27,275 bases of DNA from Candidatus Peregrinibacteria bacterium (GCA_014728975.1 WJKQ01000013.1:1-27275), one strand, 5' to 3'. Shown: positions 7,149 through 16,068, counted from the stretch's first letter. Numbers and translations are program-made. Notes: generated from the letters alone by a model not told the origin.

Positions 7149-7667
7149 ATGCAAACAGCTTTATTAATCGGAAGATTTCAACCTTTTCATAAAGGACATT
7201 TAAAAGTAATTAAAGAAATTCTTAAAGCCAACAAAAAAATAATTATCGTCATCGGAAGTGCCGAAAAAAATTTCCTTTCAAAAAATCCGTTAACTGCCGG
7301 AGAACGCTTCCAGCTCATTGAAGAATCACTGAAAGAAGCAAAAATTCCACCCGAAAAATACCGGATCATCCCTTTAAGAGATATAAACAATTACGCACTC
7401 TGGGTGAATCATTTAAATATATATCTGCCGCCTTATGACAGAGTCTATACGGGTTCCAAAATAGTAAAAGCATGCTTCGAAAAATATCCCGACATCGAAA
7501 TAATCAAACTAAAAAGATTTTATAATTTACGTTCCACAAAAATCAGACAAGCCGTCCTGGAAAACAAAGACTGGGAAAAACTCCTGCCTCCCGCCTGTTC
7601 AAAATTATTAATAAAATGGAATATAAAAAAAAGATTAAAATTAATCAATAACAAAACCGATAAATGA
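7149..7667 (+). CDS. nadM: Nicotinamide-nucleotide adenylyltransferase, archaeal NadM type
   Basis: I use the ATG at 7149 (172 residues, MQTALLIGRF...). A TTG at 7140 adds only three residues. The enzyme joins NMN, often also NaMN, with ATP to form NAD+ or NaAD. It is a nucleotidyltransferase of the cytidylyltransferase superfamily: 'LIGRFQPFHKGH' carries the ATP-binding (H/T)xGH motif at residues ~6-17, and 'YNLRSTKIRQAVL' near the C-terminus is the matching STxxR motif. The ~170-residue length and 'GRFQPFH' favour the archaeal NadM (COG1056) group over bacterial NadD. The last residues overlap the next gene by 4 bp (ATGA at 7664-7667), which suggests translational coupling. Confidence 0.9.
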   Translation: MQTALLIGRFQPFHKGHLKVIKEILKANKKIIIVIGSAEKNFLSKNPLTAGERFQLIEESLKEAKIPPEKYRIIPLRDINNYALWVNHLNIYLPPYDRVYTGSKIVKACFEKYPDIEIIKLKRFYNLRSTKIRQAVLENKDWEKLLPPACSKLLIKWNIKKRLKLINNKTDK

Positions 7668-9058
7668 ACCCACACATTTTCAGAGCTTACGATATAAGAG
7701 GAATCGCGGAAGGACCGGACGCCGATCTTACAGAAGAAACCGCGTACCTGATAGGAAAAGGAACAGGTACCTATCTTCAGAAAATTTACAATACAAAATA
7801 TATAACAGTGGGCCGCGACAACAGACTCTCCGGAGAAAAACTGAAAAACGCTTACATTAAAGGCCTCATAGAAACCGGCGTCAACGTGACCGATGTCGGA
7901 CTTTCCATATCTCCCATGATTTACTGGTCTGTCTGCGCGCTTTCTTTCGACGCCGGAACCAACATCACCGCCAGCCACAACCCGAAAGAATACAACGGAA
8001 TAAAAATCGTAACAAAAAACGCACACTCGATCTGCGGTGATGAACTTCAGGAAATTTTAAAAATAATCGAAGAAAAAAAATTCAAAAAAGCGGACAAAAT
8101 AGGAACGGTTCTTAAAAAAGACATAAAGCAAAAATATCTTGAAGACCTTGCTTCACGTATAAATATAGGACGAAAACTTAAAGTAGCGATCGATACGGGA
8201 AACGGAACCGCCGGCATATTTGCGCCGGCATTTCTGGAAAAAATAGGCTGTGAAGTTGTACCTCTCTACTGCGAACCTGATGGAACATTCCCAAATCATG
8301 AAGCAAATCCCGAAGAATACGAAAATATGAAGGACTTAATCGCTAAAGTCCAAGAAACAAACGCAGATCTGGGCATAGGTTTCGACGGTGACGGCGACCG
8401 TGTCGGAATAGTTGATGAAAAAGGAAAACTCTATTCATCAGACTATATGCTTTACCTTTTAACTTGCGATCTTATCGACAGAATTCCCCATCCGCAAATA
8501 GTCTTCGACGTAAAAGTTTCACAAACCATCATAAACAAAATGAAAAAAATGGGAGCTGTTCCCGTGATGAGCAAAACCGGTCACAGCTTCATCGAAAAAA
8601 AGATGAAAGAAATAAAAGCTCCGCTCGCTGGTGAAGTATCAGGACACCTATTTTTCGCAGAAAATTATTATGGTTTCGATGATGCACTTCTCGCCGCCGG
8701 TAAAATCATTGAAATTATCTCAAATGAAACCCATCCACTCTCCCAAATGTTCAACAGCCTTCCAAAAACATTCACAACACCCGAATTTAAAGCCTCCTGT
8801 CCCGATGACAAAAAATTTCATATAGTCGAAGAACTCGTAGAGTACTTCACTCAAAACTATGATTGTATAACTATAGACGGAGTCCGGATAAATTTTGACA
8901 AAAATTCATGGGGAGCAGTCCGCGCTTCAAACACAAGCCCGAACCTCACTCTCCGTTTTGAAGCCGATTCTGAAGAAAGGCTTAAAGAAATCCAGGCTAT
9001 CATGATAAAACAACTGAAAAAATATCCCGAAATAAACATTTCATGGTACAAACCCTAA
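7664..9058 (+). CDS. manB: Phosphomannomutase/phosphoglucomutase (alpha-D-phosphohexomutase, COG1109)
   Basis: The protein has 464 residues, the normal length. It interconverts hexose 1- and 6-phosphates and so feeds nucleotide-sugar synthesis for glycans. All four domain signatures are present: the phosphoserine loop 'TASHNPKEYNGIKI' with S104, the Mg2+ loop 'GFDGDGDRVG' (D241, D243, D245), the sugar-specificity loop 'GEVSGHLFF' (323-331) and the phosphate-binding 'RASNTSPNLTLRFEA' (from 420). 'GEVSGHLFF' and the overall length fit bifunctional PMM/PGM enzymes better than GlmM. The start ATG overlaps the nadM stop. The 3' end lies one base from the stop of the convergent secreted-protein gene. 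Confidence 0.92.
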   Translation: MNPHIFRAYDIRGIAEGPDADLTEETAYLIGKGTGTYLQKIYNTKYITVGRDNRLSGEKLKNAYIKGLIETGVNVTDVGLSISPMIYWSVCALSFDAGTNITASHNPKEYNGIKIVTKNAHSICGDELQEILKIIEEKKFKKADKIGTVLKKDIKQKYLEDLASRINIGRKLKVAIDTGNGTAGIFAPAFLEKIGCEVVPLYCEPDGTFPNHEANPEEYENMKDLIAKVQETNADLGIGFDGDGDRVGIVDEKGKLYSSDYMLYLLTCDLIDRIPHPQIVFDVKVSQTIINKMKKMGAVPVMSKTGHSFIEKKMKEIKAPLAGEVSGHLFFAENYYGFDDALLAAGKIIEIISNETHPLSQMFNSLPKTFTTPEFKASCPDDKKFHIVEELVEYFTQNYDCITIDGVRINFDKNSWGAVRASNTSPNLTLRFEADSEERLKEIQAIMIKQLKKYPEINISWYKP

Positions 9059-9059
9059 A

Positions 9060-11966
9060 TTATCTACTTCTGAAAGCACCCGTTTTTTCAAAAACAAACG
9101 AATCCGGCGCCTCGTAAAATATATAAATCGGATCAAAATCACTCTCAGTATCAAGACCTTTGGCCATGTTTTCCTCAACATTTACGGGCACAAGGTCACC
9201 GTAAAAGTTATCATCGGGGTCCCATCTCGTAGTGGAATCTATTCCGTTACATTCTTTATCGTTAGTTAACGGATTTATTCTTTCTCCATAAACTGTCCCT
9301 CCCTGATTAATCTCAATCATTTCCTCAATCGTCAGTGCCTTTCCGCAACTCTGATCAATCGGCAGACCCGCCTCGGACTTTTGAACATCCAGCTTAAACA
9401 ATCTCAAATAATTCAGATCATAAAGCTGGGCCAGACGTCGTTCCTCGGAAGTAACAGGCAGACGAAGGATTTCCCCCGTCCCCAAAAGCAGATAATCTTT
9501 GGGATTTCCCATTGCAACATCAAGATCCGCTCCACCAATGGTATTTCTTGAAGCGATACTTCCCTCAATCAATAGCTGGTTATTCAGAGAATTAACCATA
9601 GCGGTAAAATCAGGCCAGTCCGGAAAACCTGTATTTATATCAATTCCATATAAAGGATCATAAGAAAACAACGAACAATCGGTCACCATATTCGCCTGAA
9701 TATTCTTCACACCGAAATTAATATAAATATTACCATCGGCACATTCGGCATTGTACGGCCTCATTTGTACAACAGCAAGACCGCTGTTTCCGTCGGCCCT
9801 ATAAACATCGTCATCAATAAACAGCCTTCCGCCGTCGATAATCAAAACCCATTTGCCAACCCAGGAATCATCTCCGCCCAAAAGCTCAAGATGGACTTCA
9901 CTGTTTTTAAAATACAGAACATTTTCATCGTTGACGGTTACATAAGCATAACTTTGATCTCCCTTTTTTATACAAGCAACATCCAGGTTTTCTGCATTTA
10001 AAGTTTCAACCGTACACTCATCTTCTTCATTTACACCAACATCGCTCAAATATTTCCTAACATTTTCATTAACGGTATTTCTAACAACATCGATTGCCAC
10101 ATTACCCGTAGCCTGAACCTGGCTCTCCGCGGCAGGACTAAAAGCCTCTGCAGCGTAAATATTACCATGTACAACCGCTACAGGATTCACAACCATGCTT
10201 GTTATGCGCGGCAGTTTATTTCCATAATACGCAACAGTACCCATTCCTCCATCACCTTCAACATAATACTGAATTTCACTGTACAAAGTAGGTCCCTGAG
10301 CAATACTGCAGGGATACTGCTCTTCATTTTCAGGATCATAATCGGGAAGCGCCGCAACCGCCTGAACATCCATTTCCGAACCTAAATTTTCATCCTTAAC
10401 CTGAAACGAATCCTGTTCATTATGCAAAAACAGAAAATCAAAATCCATTACATTTTTTCCTTTTTCCGTACAAGAATCTATTGTTTCCAGCTCCTCATAA
10501 TCCAGTATAAAATCAATTATTATATCTTCAAAACTGAAGTCGCCGTTTGTTGTAGTTCCCACTCTAAAATTCGTAGGAATTCCTCTGTATGCGAGAATCG
10601 TATCCTGCAGATCATTCGCATATAAAGTGTTCACCTCCACAGGCGGTCTGAATTTAAAAGATAATCCATCCTTACCGTTTGGATATACAACCTGTGGTTG
10701 TACTACAGGTTTACCGTCTTTGTCGACAAGCTCAAATTCTATACTCTCCAGTTTCAAAATATTCTGCTCAATATCGTCGGTCCAGGGCTCTTTATCATCG
10801 TCAACCAGTTCGGTAAAGAAATATTCGTTAAAGAAGGGAACAGGAGGCTGGATACTTGTAGTATATGAAATATTCGCATTCGTGGTCGGCGCATAAGAAC
10901 GGATATCCTCATCTAAAAGATAGTGTCCCGGATCTCCAGTCACTTCTTCAAAATCATCCAAACTAACCGCCACAGGTTTATAAACAACAGCTCCACAACC
11001 GTCTCTCCACGGAGTTTCAATATCATTCAAAGTTTTTTTTCCACACCTATTGGCATCTTCTTCAGCTGTATTTCCGGTCAATTGATTAATTTTTACAGTA
11101 TCTATCCAGTTTAATTTTAAATCTTTAAGCTGATATTCAGTCATGTCAAGAGGCGTAACCCCGTCTTCCTCCCTTAAATATAAATGAATTTCATAATGTT
11201 CATCCCCGTCCGCCAGTTTAATATCATCGAGATCACCAATTGAAATATCCCCTACTTCATCGGGATCCGGATCAACCTGAACGCAAAGCCAAGGTCTACC
11301 ATCACACCATTCTTCGGTTATCTCGATTTCCTCCCCCGGAAGCTCGACAACCACACCGCTAAAATCAATCCAGACCTCTGCCTCACTCCATGCGTAGCCG
11401 CTTAGTTCTCCGGTAGCATTCATCGTAACTCCGCCAAAATAGGCAGGATCAAAATCTATATAACCAAGTGCTTCATTCCACGCATTACCTGAAATTTGAC
11501 GTATCCCTCCTTTTTCCGCATAAATTTCAACTTTGTAATCCCAGTCTCCACAATTTACGCCCTCATTCTCTCCAACTCCGCTTTCTCCGTCACAATAGAA
11601 AGAGATAAACCCGACGTCATCACTCCATCCGTATCCCCTTAAAATATATTCATCGGTCCCCCGCGGAAAAGAACTATCCTCATCAGAAGCACACGCAGCA
11701 TACTGTCTGGTACCGGGCGCAAGACCCCATTCATCAGTAATTCCTATTATAGACAAATCAACCGTTTGGTTCGCGTCCGGATTAGGACTCTGATGAGCAT
11801 CAAAATAAAACTTACCGACATTTGCATTTGTAAGAGTCGTTTCACCCATTACTTTTCCGGTGCAAACCGTATCCCCTTCAGCAAAAGCCTCTTCCCCAAT
11901 CATCATAATTAACACTAAAAGCAAAACACCTGACTGCGCAAAAAGCTTAAATATCCTAAAAATCAT
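9060..11966 (-). CDS. Large secreted surface protein with GYxWS repeats and beta-rich C-terminal region, unknown function
   Basis: The protein has 968 residues. The signal peptide spans about residues 1-29 ('GVLLLVLIMMIGEEAFA'). Three short repeats follow: 'GYGWSDDVGFISF' (111-123), 'GNAWNEALGYIDF' (160-172) and 'GYAWSEAEVWIDF' (190-202). This 'GYAWSxxxGWIxF' type recurs in surface proteins of CPR bacteria. The body is very acidic, with scattered cysteines suited to disulphides. Near the end, 'NIYINFGVKNIQANMV' and 'GSIASRNTIGG' (802-812) look like turns of a parallel-beta stack seen in large patescibacterial secreted proteins (recalled, not searched). No membrane anchor, LPXTG or SLH domain is visible, so the attachment mode is unknown. 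It is probably an adhesin or envelope component. It lies 72 bp after topA on the same strand and converges with the phosphohexomutase gene at 1-bp spacing. Confidence 0.8.
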   Translation of the reverse strand: MIFRIFKLFAQSGVLLLVLIMMIGEEAFAEGDTVCTGKVMGETTLTNANVGKFYFDAHQSPNPDANQTVDLSIIGITDEWGLAPGTRQYAACASDEDSSFPRGTDEYILRGYGWSDDVGFISFYCDGESGVGENEGVNCGDWDYKVEIYAEKGGIRQISGNAWNEALGYIDFDPAYFGGVTMNATGELSGYAWSEAEVWIDFSGVVVELPGEEIEITEEWCDGRPWLCVQVDPDPDEVGDISIGDLDDIKLADGDEHYEIHLYLREEDGVTPLDMTEYQLKDLKLNWIDTVKINQLTGNTAEEDANRCGKKTLNDIETPWRDGCGAVVYKPVAVSLDDFEEVTGDPGHYLLDEDIRSYAPTTNANISYTTSIQPPVPFFNEYFFTELVDDDKEPWTDDIEQNILKLESIEFELVDKDGKPVVQPQVVYPNGKDGLSFKFRPPVEVNTLYANDLQDTILAYRGIPTNFRVGTTTNGDFSFEDIIIDFILDYEELETIDSCTEKGKNVMDFDFLFLHNEQDSFQVKDENLGSEMDVQAVAALPDYDPENEEQYPCSIAQGPTLYSEIQYYVEGDGGMGTVAYYGNKLPRITSMVVNPVAVVHGNIYAAEAFSPAAESQVQATGNVAIDVVRNTVNENVRKYLSDVGVNEEDECTVETLNAENLDVACIKKGDQSYAYVTVNDENVLYFKNSEVHLELLGGDDSWVGKWVLIIDGGRLFIDDDVYRADGNSGLAVVQMRPYNAECADGNIYINFGVKNIQANMVTDCSLFSYDPLYGIDINTGFPDWPDFTAMVNSLNNQLLIEGSIASRNTIGGADLDVAMGNPKDYLLLGTGEILRLPVTSEERRLAQLYDLNYLRLFKLDVQKSEAGLPIDQSCGKALTIEEMIEINQGGTVYGERINPLTNDKECNGIDSTTRWDPDDNFYGDLVPVNVEENMAKGLDTESDFDPIYIFYEAPDSFVFEKTGAFRSR

Positions 11967-11995
11967 CTTTTTATTTTTTATTTTTCCTTTAATTG

Positions 11996-12001
11996 ATTAT
12001 A
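11996..12001 (-). promoter_or_regulatory. Candidate -10 element for the 968-residue secreted protein gene
   Basis: The minus strand reads TATAAT here, 29 bp before the start codon at 11966 and inside the 72-bp gap after topA. The matching -35 at a 17-bp spacing (TTTATT) is poor. It would allow expression independent of topA. Confidence 0.35.
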
Positions 12002-12038
12002 CCATAAAAGGCCTCAAAAATAAAGGCAGCTATTACAG

Positions 12039-14333
12039 CTATTTCTCTTTTTTCTTTGAAATTTCATCGAAGGATACAACCTTGCCTTCCTTATTTTCCA
12101 CCATCAGCTTGCCGGTTTTTTTATCGATTTTTACAGGTTTATACCATGTTGCAAATTTGCAGTTCGGAAATTTGTTGCATCCCCAAAAGATTCTTCCCCC
12201 TTTTCTGGTCCTCCTTTCCACAAGCTGACCTGTTTTACATTTGGGACACTTTACTCCTGAAAAAACAACAATCGATTTTATGTTTTTACATTCCGGATAA
12301 TTACTGCACCCCAAAAAAGGTCCATATCTTCCCACTTTAACCTCCATCAAAGCTCCACATTTCTCACACTTCTTTCCTTTAAACTTTTCCTTAAGTTCAG
12401 CCACAACCTTTGATTCCTTAACTTCTTCCCTGGTCTCATTGTCTTTAAGAGGTCTGGCATTTTTACACTCCGGATAATTACTGCAGGACAAAAATTTTCC
12501 AAACCTTCCCAACTTGATAACCATATTGGAACCGCACTTTTCGCATATCTCATCGGACTCTTCATTAACAATATCCTCTTTTTTGAGAACTTTCTCTTTT
12601 TCTTCAATTTTTTTATGAAACGGCTCATAAAATTCCCTTACCATTGGAACCCACTCCTCTTTTCCCTCTTCAACCTTGTCCAGTTTATCTTCCATTTCAG
12701 CAGTAAATTTATAGTCAACAATTTTCTCAAAATTCTTCACAAGAAGATCAGTCACAACCATAGCCAAATCTGTAGGCTTTAAGGCTTTTCCTTCCTTCTC
12801 AATATAGCCTCTGGCCATAATCGTACTGATTGTAGGCGCGTAGGTACTCGGCCTTCCGATACCTTCACTTTCAAGTTTTTTGACAAGCGAAGCTTCAGTA
12901 TATCTCGCGGGCGGTTTTGTAAAATGCTGGGAACTGTCAAGACGATCAAGATCAACCGTTTCCCCCTCGGAAAGTTCAGGCAATATTTTCTCATCGTCAC
13001 CAAGCCCCTTATCTTCTTCATGATCTTTTCCTTCCATATAAACTTCCATAAAACCCGGAAACTTTATGGTCTGGCCGGTCGCTCTGAAAATATATCCAAT
13101 GGATTTTCCATTTTTTTCCGCTTCAATATCAGCAGCCGTCTTGTTAAGAATTGCCTCCTTCATCTGACTTGCAACAGCCCTCTTCCATACAAGTTCATAC
13201 AAACGCAATTGATCCTTGTTTAGAAACAAAGATACATCCTTCGGCTTAAGCCTGAAATTAACCGGACGAATAGCTTCATGAGCCTCCTGTGCTCCCTTTT
13301 TTCCTTTATATCTTCTTGGAGAATCCAGCGAAAACTTCTCCCCAAATTCTTTTTCAATAATATATTTAGCCGCTTCAAGCGCTTCATTGGCCATATTTAC
13401 ACTGTCCGTCCTCATATAAGTAATAAGACCGACTTCGCCGCTTCCAACATCTATACCTTCATAAAGCTGTTGGGCAATCATCATTGTCTTTTTTACAGAA
13501 AACCCCAGCTTCCTTGAAGCCTCCTGCTGTAAAGTCGAAGTTATAAACGGCGGAGCCGGATTTCTCTTAATCTCTTTCTTTTCCACCTTAGCAACCTTAT
13601 AGTCTGCTTTTTCCAAATCTTTAAGAACCTTTTGCGCCTCTATTTTGTTGCTGATTTTCAATTTCTTGTCTTCATACTTTTGCAGTTCGGCTTCAAAAGT
13701 TTTTTCAGCGTCCTTTAACGTTTTATCCTGTTTTTCAAACATACCCATGATCTTCCAGAATTCTTCGGGCTCAAAAGCCTCAATTTCTCTTTCCCTCTCA
13801 ACAACAAGCCTCACAGCAACACTCTGAACACGGCCTGCTGAAAGACCGTACCTGATCTTTTTCCACAAAAGCGGCGATAATTCATACCCCACAAGCCTGT
13901 CCAGAACACGTCTTGCCTGCTGTGCGTTAACAATATTTTCTTCTATATAACGCGAATGTATCATAGCGTCTTTTATTGCCTTTTCCGTAATTTCATGAAA
14001 AACGATACGCTTTACCGGTACGTTAAACTTATCTACATCCAAAGCTGAAATAAGATGCCAACCTATAGCCTCCCCCTCCCTGTCCTCATCCGTTGCAATC
14101 CAGAGAGTGTCCGCTTTTTTCAGCTCATCTTTGATTTGCTTTATAACTTTCTTTTTATCAACCGAAATCAGATAATTCGGTTTAAAGCCTCGCTCTATAT
14201 CTATTCCCATTTTTGACTTCGGAAGATCTCTCACATGGCCCATCGATGCCATAATTTTATAACCCGCTCCCAAAAACCTGGAAATTGTTTTAGCTTTTGC
14301 GGGAGACTCAACTACAACCAAATTTTTCTTCAT
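12039..14333 (-). CDS. topA: DNA topoisomerase I (type IA)
   Basis: This 764-residue enzyme relaxes negative supercoils by single-strand passage. The Toprim domain is N-terminal: 'VVESPAKAKTI' holds the catalytic glutamate E9, and 'TDEDREGEA' (81-89) holds the metal-binding DxD acids. The active-site tyrosine is Y306 in 'GLITYMRTDSVN'. 'SAGRVQSVAVRLVVERERE' and 'RPSTYAPT' are further type IA signatures. The C-terminus carries three four-cysteine zinc ribbons at about residues 597-624, 656-683 and 696-726, followed by a lysine-rich tail. The first two are near duplicates ('CSNYPECK' in both). The gene diverges from HU, another nucleoid-shaping gene, across a 286-bp region. Confidence 0.96.
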   Translation of the reverse strand: MKKNLVVVESPAKAKTISRFLGAGYKIMASMGHVRDLPKSKMGIDIERGFKPNYLISVDKKKVIKQIKDELKKADTLWIATDEDREGEAIGWHLISALDVDKFNVPVKRIVFHEITEKAIKDAMIHSRYIEENIVNAQQARRVLDRLVGYELSPLLWKKIRYGLSAGRVQSVAVRLVVEREREIEAFEPEEFWKIMGMFEKQDKTLKDAEKTFEAELQKYEDKKLKISNKIEAQKVLKDLEKADYKVAKVEKKEIKRNPAPPFITSTLQQEASRKLGFSVKKTMMIAQQLYEGIDVGSGEVGLITYMRTDSVNMANEALEAAKYIIEKEFGEKFSLDSPRRYKGKKGAQEAHEAIRPVNFRLKPKDVSLFLNKDQLRLYELVWKRAVASQMKEAILNKTAADIEAEKNGKSIGYIFRATGQTIKFPGFMEVYMEGKDHEEDKGLGDDEKILPELSEGETVDLDRLDSSQHFTKPPARYTEASLVKKLESEGIGRPSTYAPTISTIMARGYIEKEGKALKPTDLAMVVTDLLVKNFEKIVDYKFTAEMEDKLDKVEEGKEEWVPMVREFYEPFHKKIEEKEKVLKKEDIVNEESDEICEKCGSNMVIKLGRFGKFLSCSNYPECKNARPLKDNETREEVKESKVVAELKEKFKGKKCEKCGALMEVKVGRYGPFLGCSNYPECKNIKSIVVFSGVKCPKCKTGQLVERRTRKGGRIFWGCNKFPNCKFATWYKPVKIDKKTGKLMVENKEGKVVSFDEISKKKEK

Positions 14334-14619
14334 AAAAACAAATTACATTTTCTCAATACTTATATAAATTATACTCTCTCGTCAACAAAATACTTGTTTC
14401 AGATTATTCGCTTATACATCTTAAGAACAAGTTTCTTAATCTTGCAAGTAAAAATATTTTGGCTAAAACAAGCCAAAAAACTAACATTTTTGCATAAAAA
14501 ACCACGATTTTCCCCTAAAAGTAAAGGTTTTTTCCAAAAATATCTCTTGATTTACTCATATTAGCCCCTATAATACGATCTGGTTTCAACAAACCTATTT
14601 ATTTACTAACCAAACTACT
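14334..14619. promoter_or_regulatory. Divergent topA/HU intergenic region with hairpin and inverted repeats
   Basis: This 286-bp region separates the topA and HU starts. A minus-strand TATAAT at 14368-14373 is a candidate topA -10 with no convincing -35. A perfect 8-bp inverted repeat with a 6-nt loop, TTTTGGCT (14457-14464) and AGCCAAAA (14471-14478), sits between the two promoters. ACTTGTT (14392-14398) pairs with AACAAGT (14426-14432), and CTTGCAAG (14441-14448) is palindromic. No open frame here looks like a protein. The hairpin could be an operator or could stop read-through; neither is demonstrated. Confidence 0.5.
14547..14574 (+). promoter_or_regulatory. HU gene promoter
   Basis: TTGATT (14547-14552), a 16-bp spacer and a perfect TATAAT (14569-14574) form a good sigma-70-type promoter. 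The predicted start near 14581 gives a leader of roughly 40 nt. The leader shows no Shine-Dalgarno sequence before ATG 14620. Confidence 0.72.
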
Positions 14620-14895
14620 ATGACAAAACAAGATTTAGTAGCTGGTGCAGCACAAGCAGCGGGAGTTACAAAAAAAGCCGCTGGAGAAGTTCTAGACGCA
14701 GTTCTAGACATGGTTACAAAAAGCCTTAAAAAAGGTGAAAACGTAACAATCACAGGATTCGGAACATTCCGCGTTTCTAAAAGAGCTGCAAGAACCGGAG
14801 TAAACCCACGAAACCCAAGCGAAAAAATCAAGATCCCATCTATGAAACTACCTGCTTTCAAAGCTGGTAAATCTCTAAAAGACGCTGTCAGATAA
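14620..14895 (+). CDS. hup: HU family DNA-binding protein
   Basis: The 91-residue product is the standard HU length. It begins MTKQDLVAGAAQAAGVTKKA, with the two-helix dimerisation body. 'GENVTITGFGTFRVSKRAAR' forms the beta sheet and 'GVNPRNPSEKIKIP' is the DNA-intercalating arm with the conserved proline of 'NPRNP'. The C-terminus 'PAFKAGKSLKDAV' is typical. It bends and compacts DNA and constrains supercoils, which makes its divergence from topA functionally apt. It has its own promoter and terminator, so it is most likely monocistronic. HU rather than IHF is inferred from sequence style and the single copy here. Confidence 0.95.
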   Translation: MTKQDLVAGAAQAAGVTKKAAGEVLDAVLDMVTKSLKKGENVTITGFGTFRVSKRAARTGVNPRNPSEKIKIPSMKLPAFKAGKSLKDAVR

Positions 14896-14920
14896 GAGAT
14901 TTCATAAAAAAGAATAAGAG

Positions 14921-14953
14921 GGCCGCCGATAACCAAATCGGAGGCCTTTTTTT
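14921..14953 (+). terminator. Rho-independent terminator after HU
   Basis: The stem pairs GGCCGCCGAT (14921-14930) with ATCGGAGGCC (14937-14946), ten base pairs with one mismatch around a 6-nt loop. Seven T residues follow (14947-14953). It starts 25 bp after the HU stop. Confidence 0.92.
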
Positions 14954-15026
14954 CTATCCCTCACTTGAAAAACCTCATCAAAACCTTTAAATTTAAGTCC
15001 GTATAAATTTCCGAATAAGATCCATT

Positions 15027-16067
15027 GTGGAGAAAAAACTTAAAAATCTTGAAGAGGAATGCCTTAAAGCTGTAATAAAAGCCGAAAATTTAGAAGAACT
15101 CAAAAAGCTTGAAATAAAATACCTTGGAAGAAAAGGAAAACTCACTCTCATACTACGCGGGCTTAAAGATCTCCCCAAAGAACAAAAGCCTCTAATCGGA
15201 AAACTTTCAAACGAAGTAAAAAATACTCTTGAAAAAGCTTTTGAAGAAAAAAAACAGAAGCTGGAAAGCGCCGGCATAGAAAAAGAGTTAAAAAAAGAAT
15301 TTTTCGATACCACTATCCCCGGAAAGGCGCGCAAAATAGGCCATATACACCCCATTTCACGCCTTCAGGAAGAGGTTGAAAGGATATTTTCACAAATGGG
15401 ATTTGCTATTATGGACGGCCCCGAAGCGGAATCGGAATATTACAATTTTGAAGGACTTAATATCCCCGAAGACCACCCTGCAAGAGATATGCAGGATACT
15501 TTCTTCATAAAAGGAAAAGGAGATAAAAAGCATGGAAGAATGGTCCTGCGCACCCACACCTCACCAGTCCAGATCAGGACTATGGAAAAATACGGAGCAC
15601 CCTTGAGAGTGATCATACCGGGACGCTGTTTTCGCTATGAGGCTACTGACGCGAGCCATGATTCAACTTTTTACCAGGTGGAAGGACTGCTTGTGGATGA
15701 AAAAACATCTTTGGGACATCTAAAAGGAATCCTTGCGGAGTTTCTTACAAGATTGTTTTCAAAACCTGTAAAAATACGCTTTCGACCAGGTTACTTCCCC
15801 TTTGTAGAACCGGGCCTGGAAGTCGATTTTTCCTGTTTCATCTGCAAAGGAAAAGGATGCCGGGTTTGCAAACACACCGGCTGGATTGAATTTATGGGTG
15901 CGGGAATGGTACACGAAAATGTTCTAAAATCCGGCGGAATCGACTCAAAAAAATACCAGGGATGGGCTTTCGGTTTTGGACTAACCCGACTGACCATGAT
16001 GAGACACGAGATAGACGATATAAGACTTCTGACAAGCGGAAATTTACGTTTTATTAAGCAATTTTAA
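15027..16067 (+). CDS. pheS: Phenylalanyl-tRNA synthetase alpha subunit
   Basis: The 346-residue class II synthetase subunit activates phenylalanine and charges tRNA-Phe as part of an alpha2-beta2 complex. The start is GTG at 15027. The N-terminal ~90 residues form the helical coiled coil that contacts tRNA. The catalytic core begins at 'GHIHPISRLQEEVERIF'. It carries motif 2 ('GRCFRYEATDASHD', about 199-212) and motif 3 ('GFGLTRLTMMRH', about 316-327), with 'THTSPVQIRTM' and 'RFRPGYFPFVEPGLEVDF' between. A four-cysteine cluster (C270, C273, C278, C281) forms a small zinc-ribbon-like insertion seen in many bacterial PheS. pheT begins one base after the stop. A weak promoter (TTGAAA 14965-14970, TTAAAT 14987-14992) may lie upstream. 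Confidence 0.96.
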   Translation: MEKKLKNLEEECLKAVIKAENLEELKKLEIKYLGRKGKLTLILRGLKDLPKEQKPLIGKLSNEVKNTLEKAFEEKKQKLESAGIEKELKKEFFDTTIPGKARKIGHIHPISRLQEEVERIFSQMGFAIMDGPEAESEYYNFEGLNIPEDHPARDMQDTFFIKGKGDKKHGRMVLRTHTSPVQIRTMEKYGAPLRVIIPGRCFRYEATDASHDSTFYQVEGLLVDEKTSLGHLKGILAEFLTRLFSKPVKIRFRPGYFPFVEPGLEVDFSCFICKGKGCRVCKHTGWIEFMGAGMVHENVLKSGGIDSKKYQGWAFGFGLTRLTMMRHEIDDIRLLTSGNLRFIKQF

Positions 16068-16068
16068 T

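Noticed and set aside
7520..8026. 168-codon minus-strand open frame across the nadM/phosphohexomutase junction
   Set aside because: It lies opposite two well-identified genes, contains no recognisable motif and has shadow-like, cysteine/phenylalanine-rich composition.
15002..15007. TATAAA as a pheS -10 element
   Set aside because: No -35-like hexamer lies 16-18 bp upstream, and the TTGAAA at 14965 is too far away. The weaker TTGAAA/TTAAAT pair is mentioned under pheS instead.
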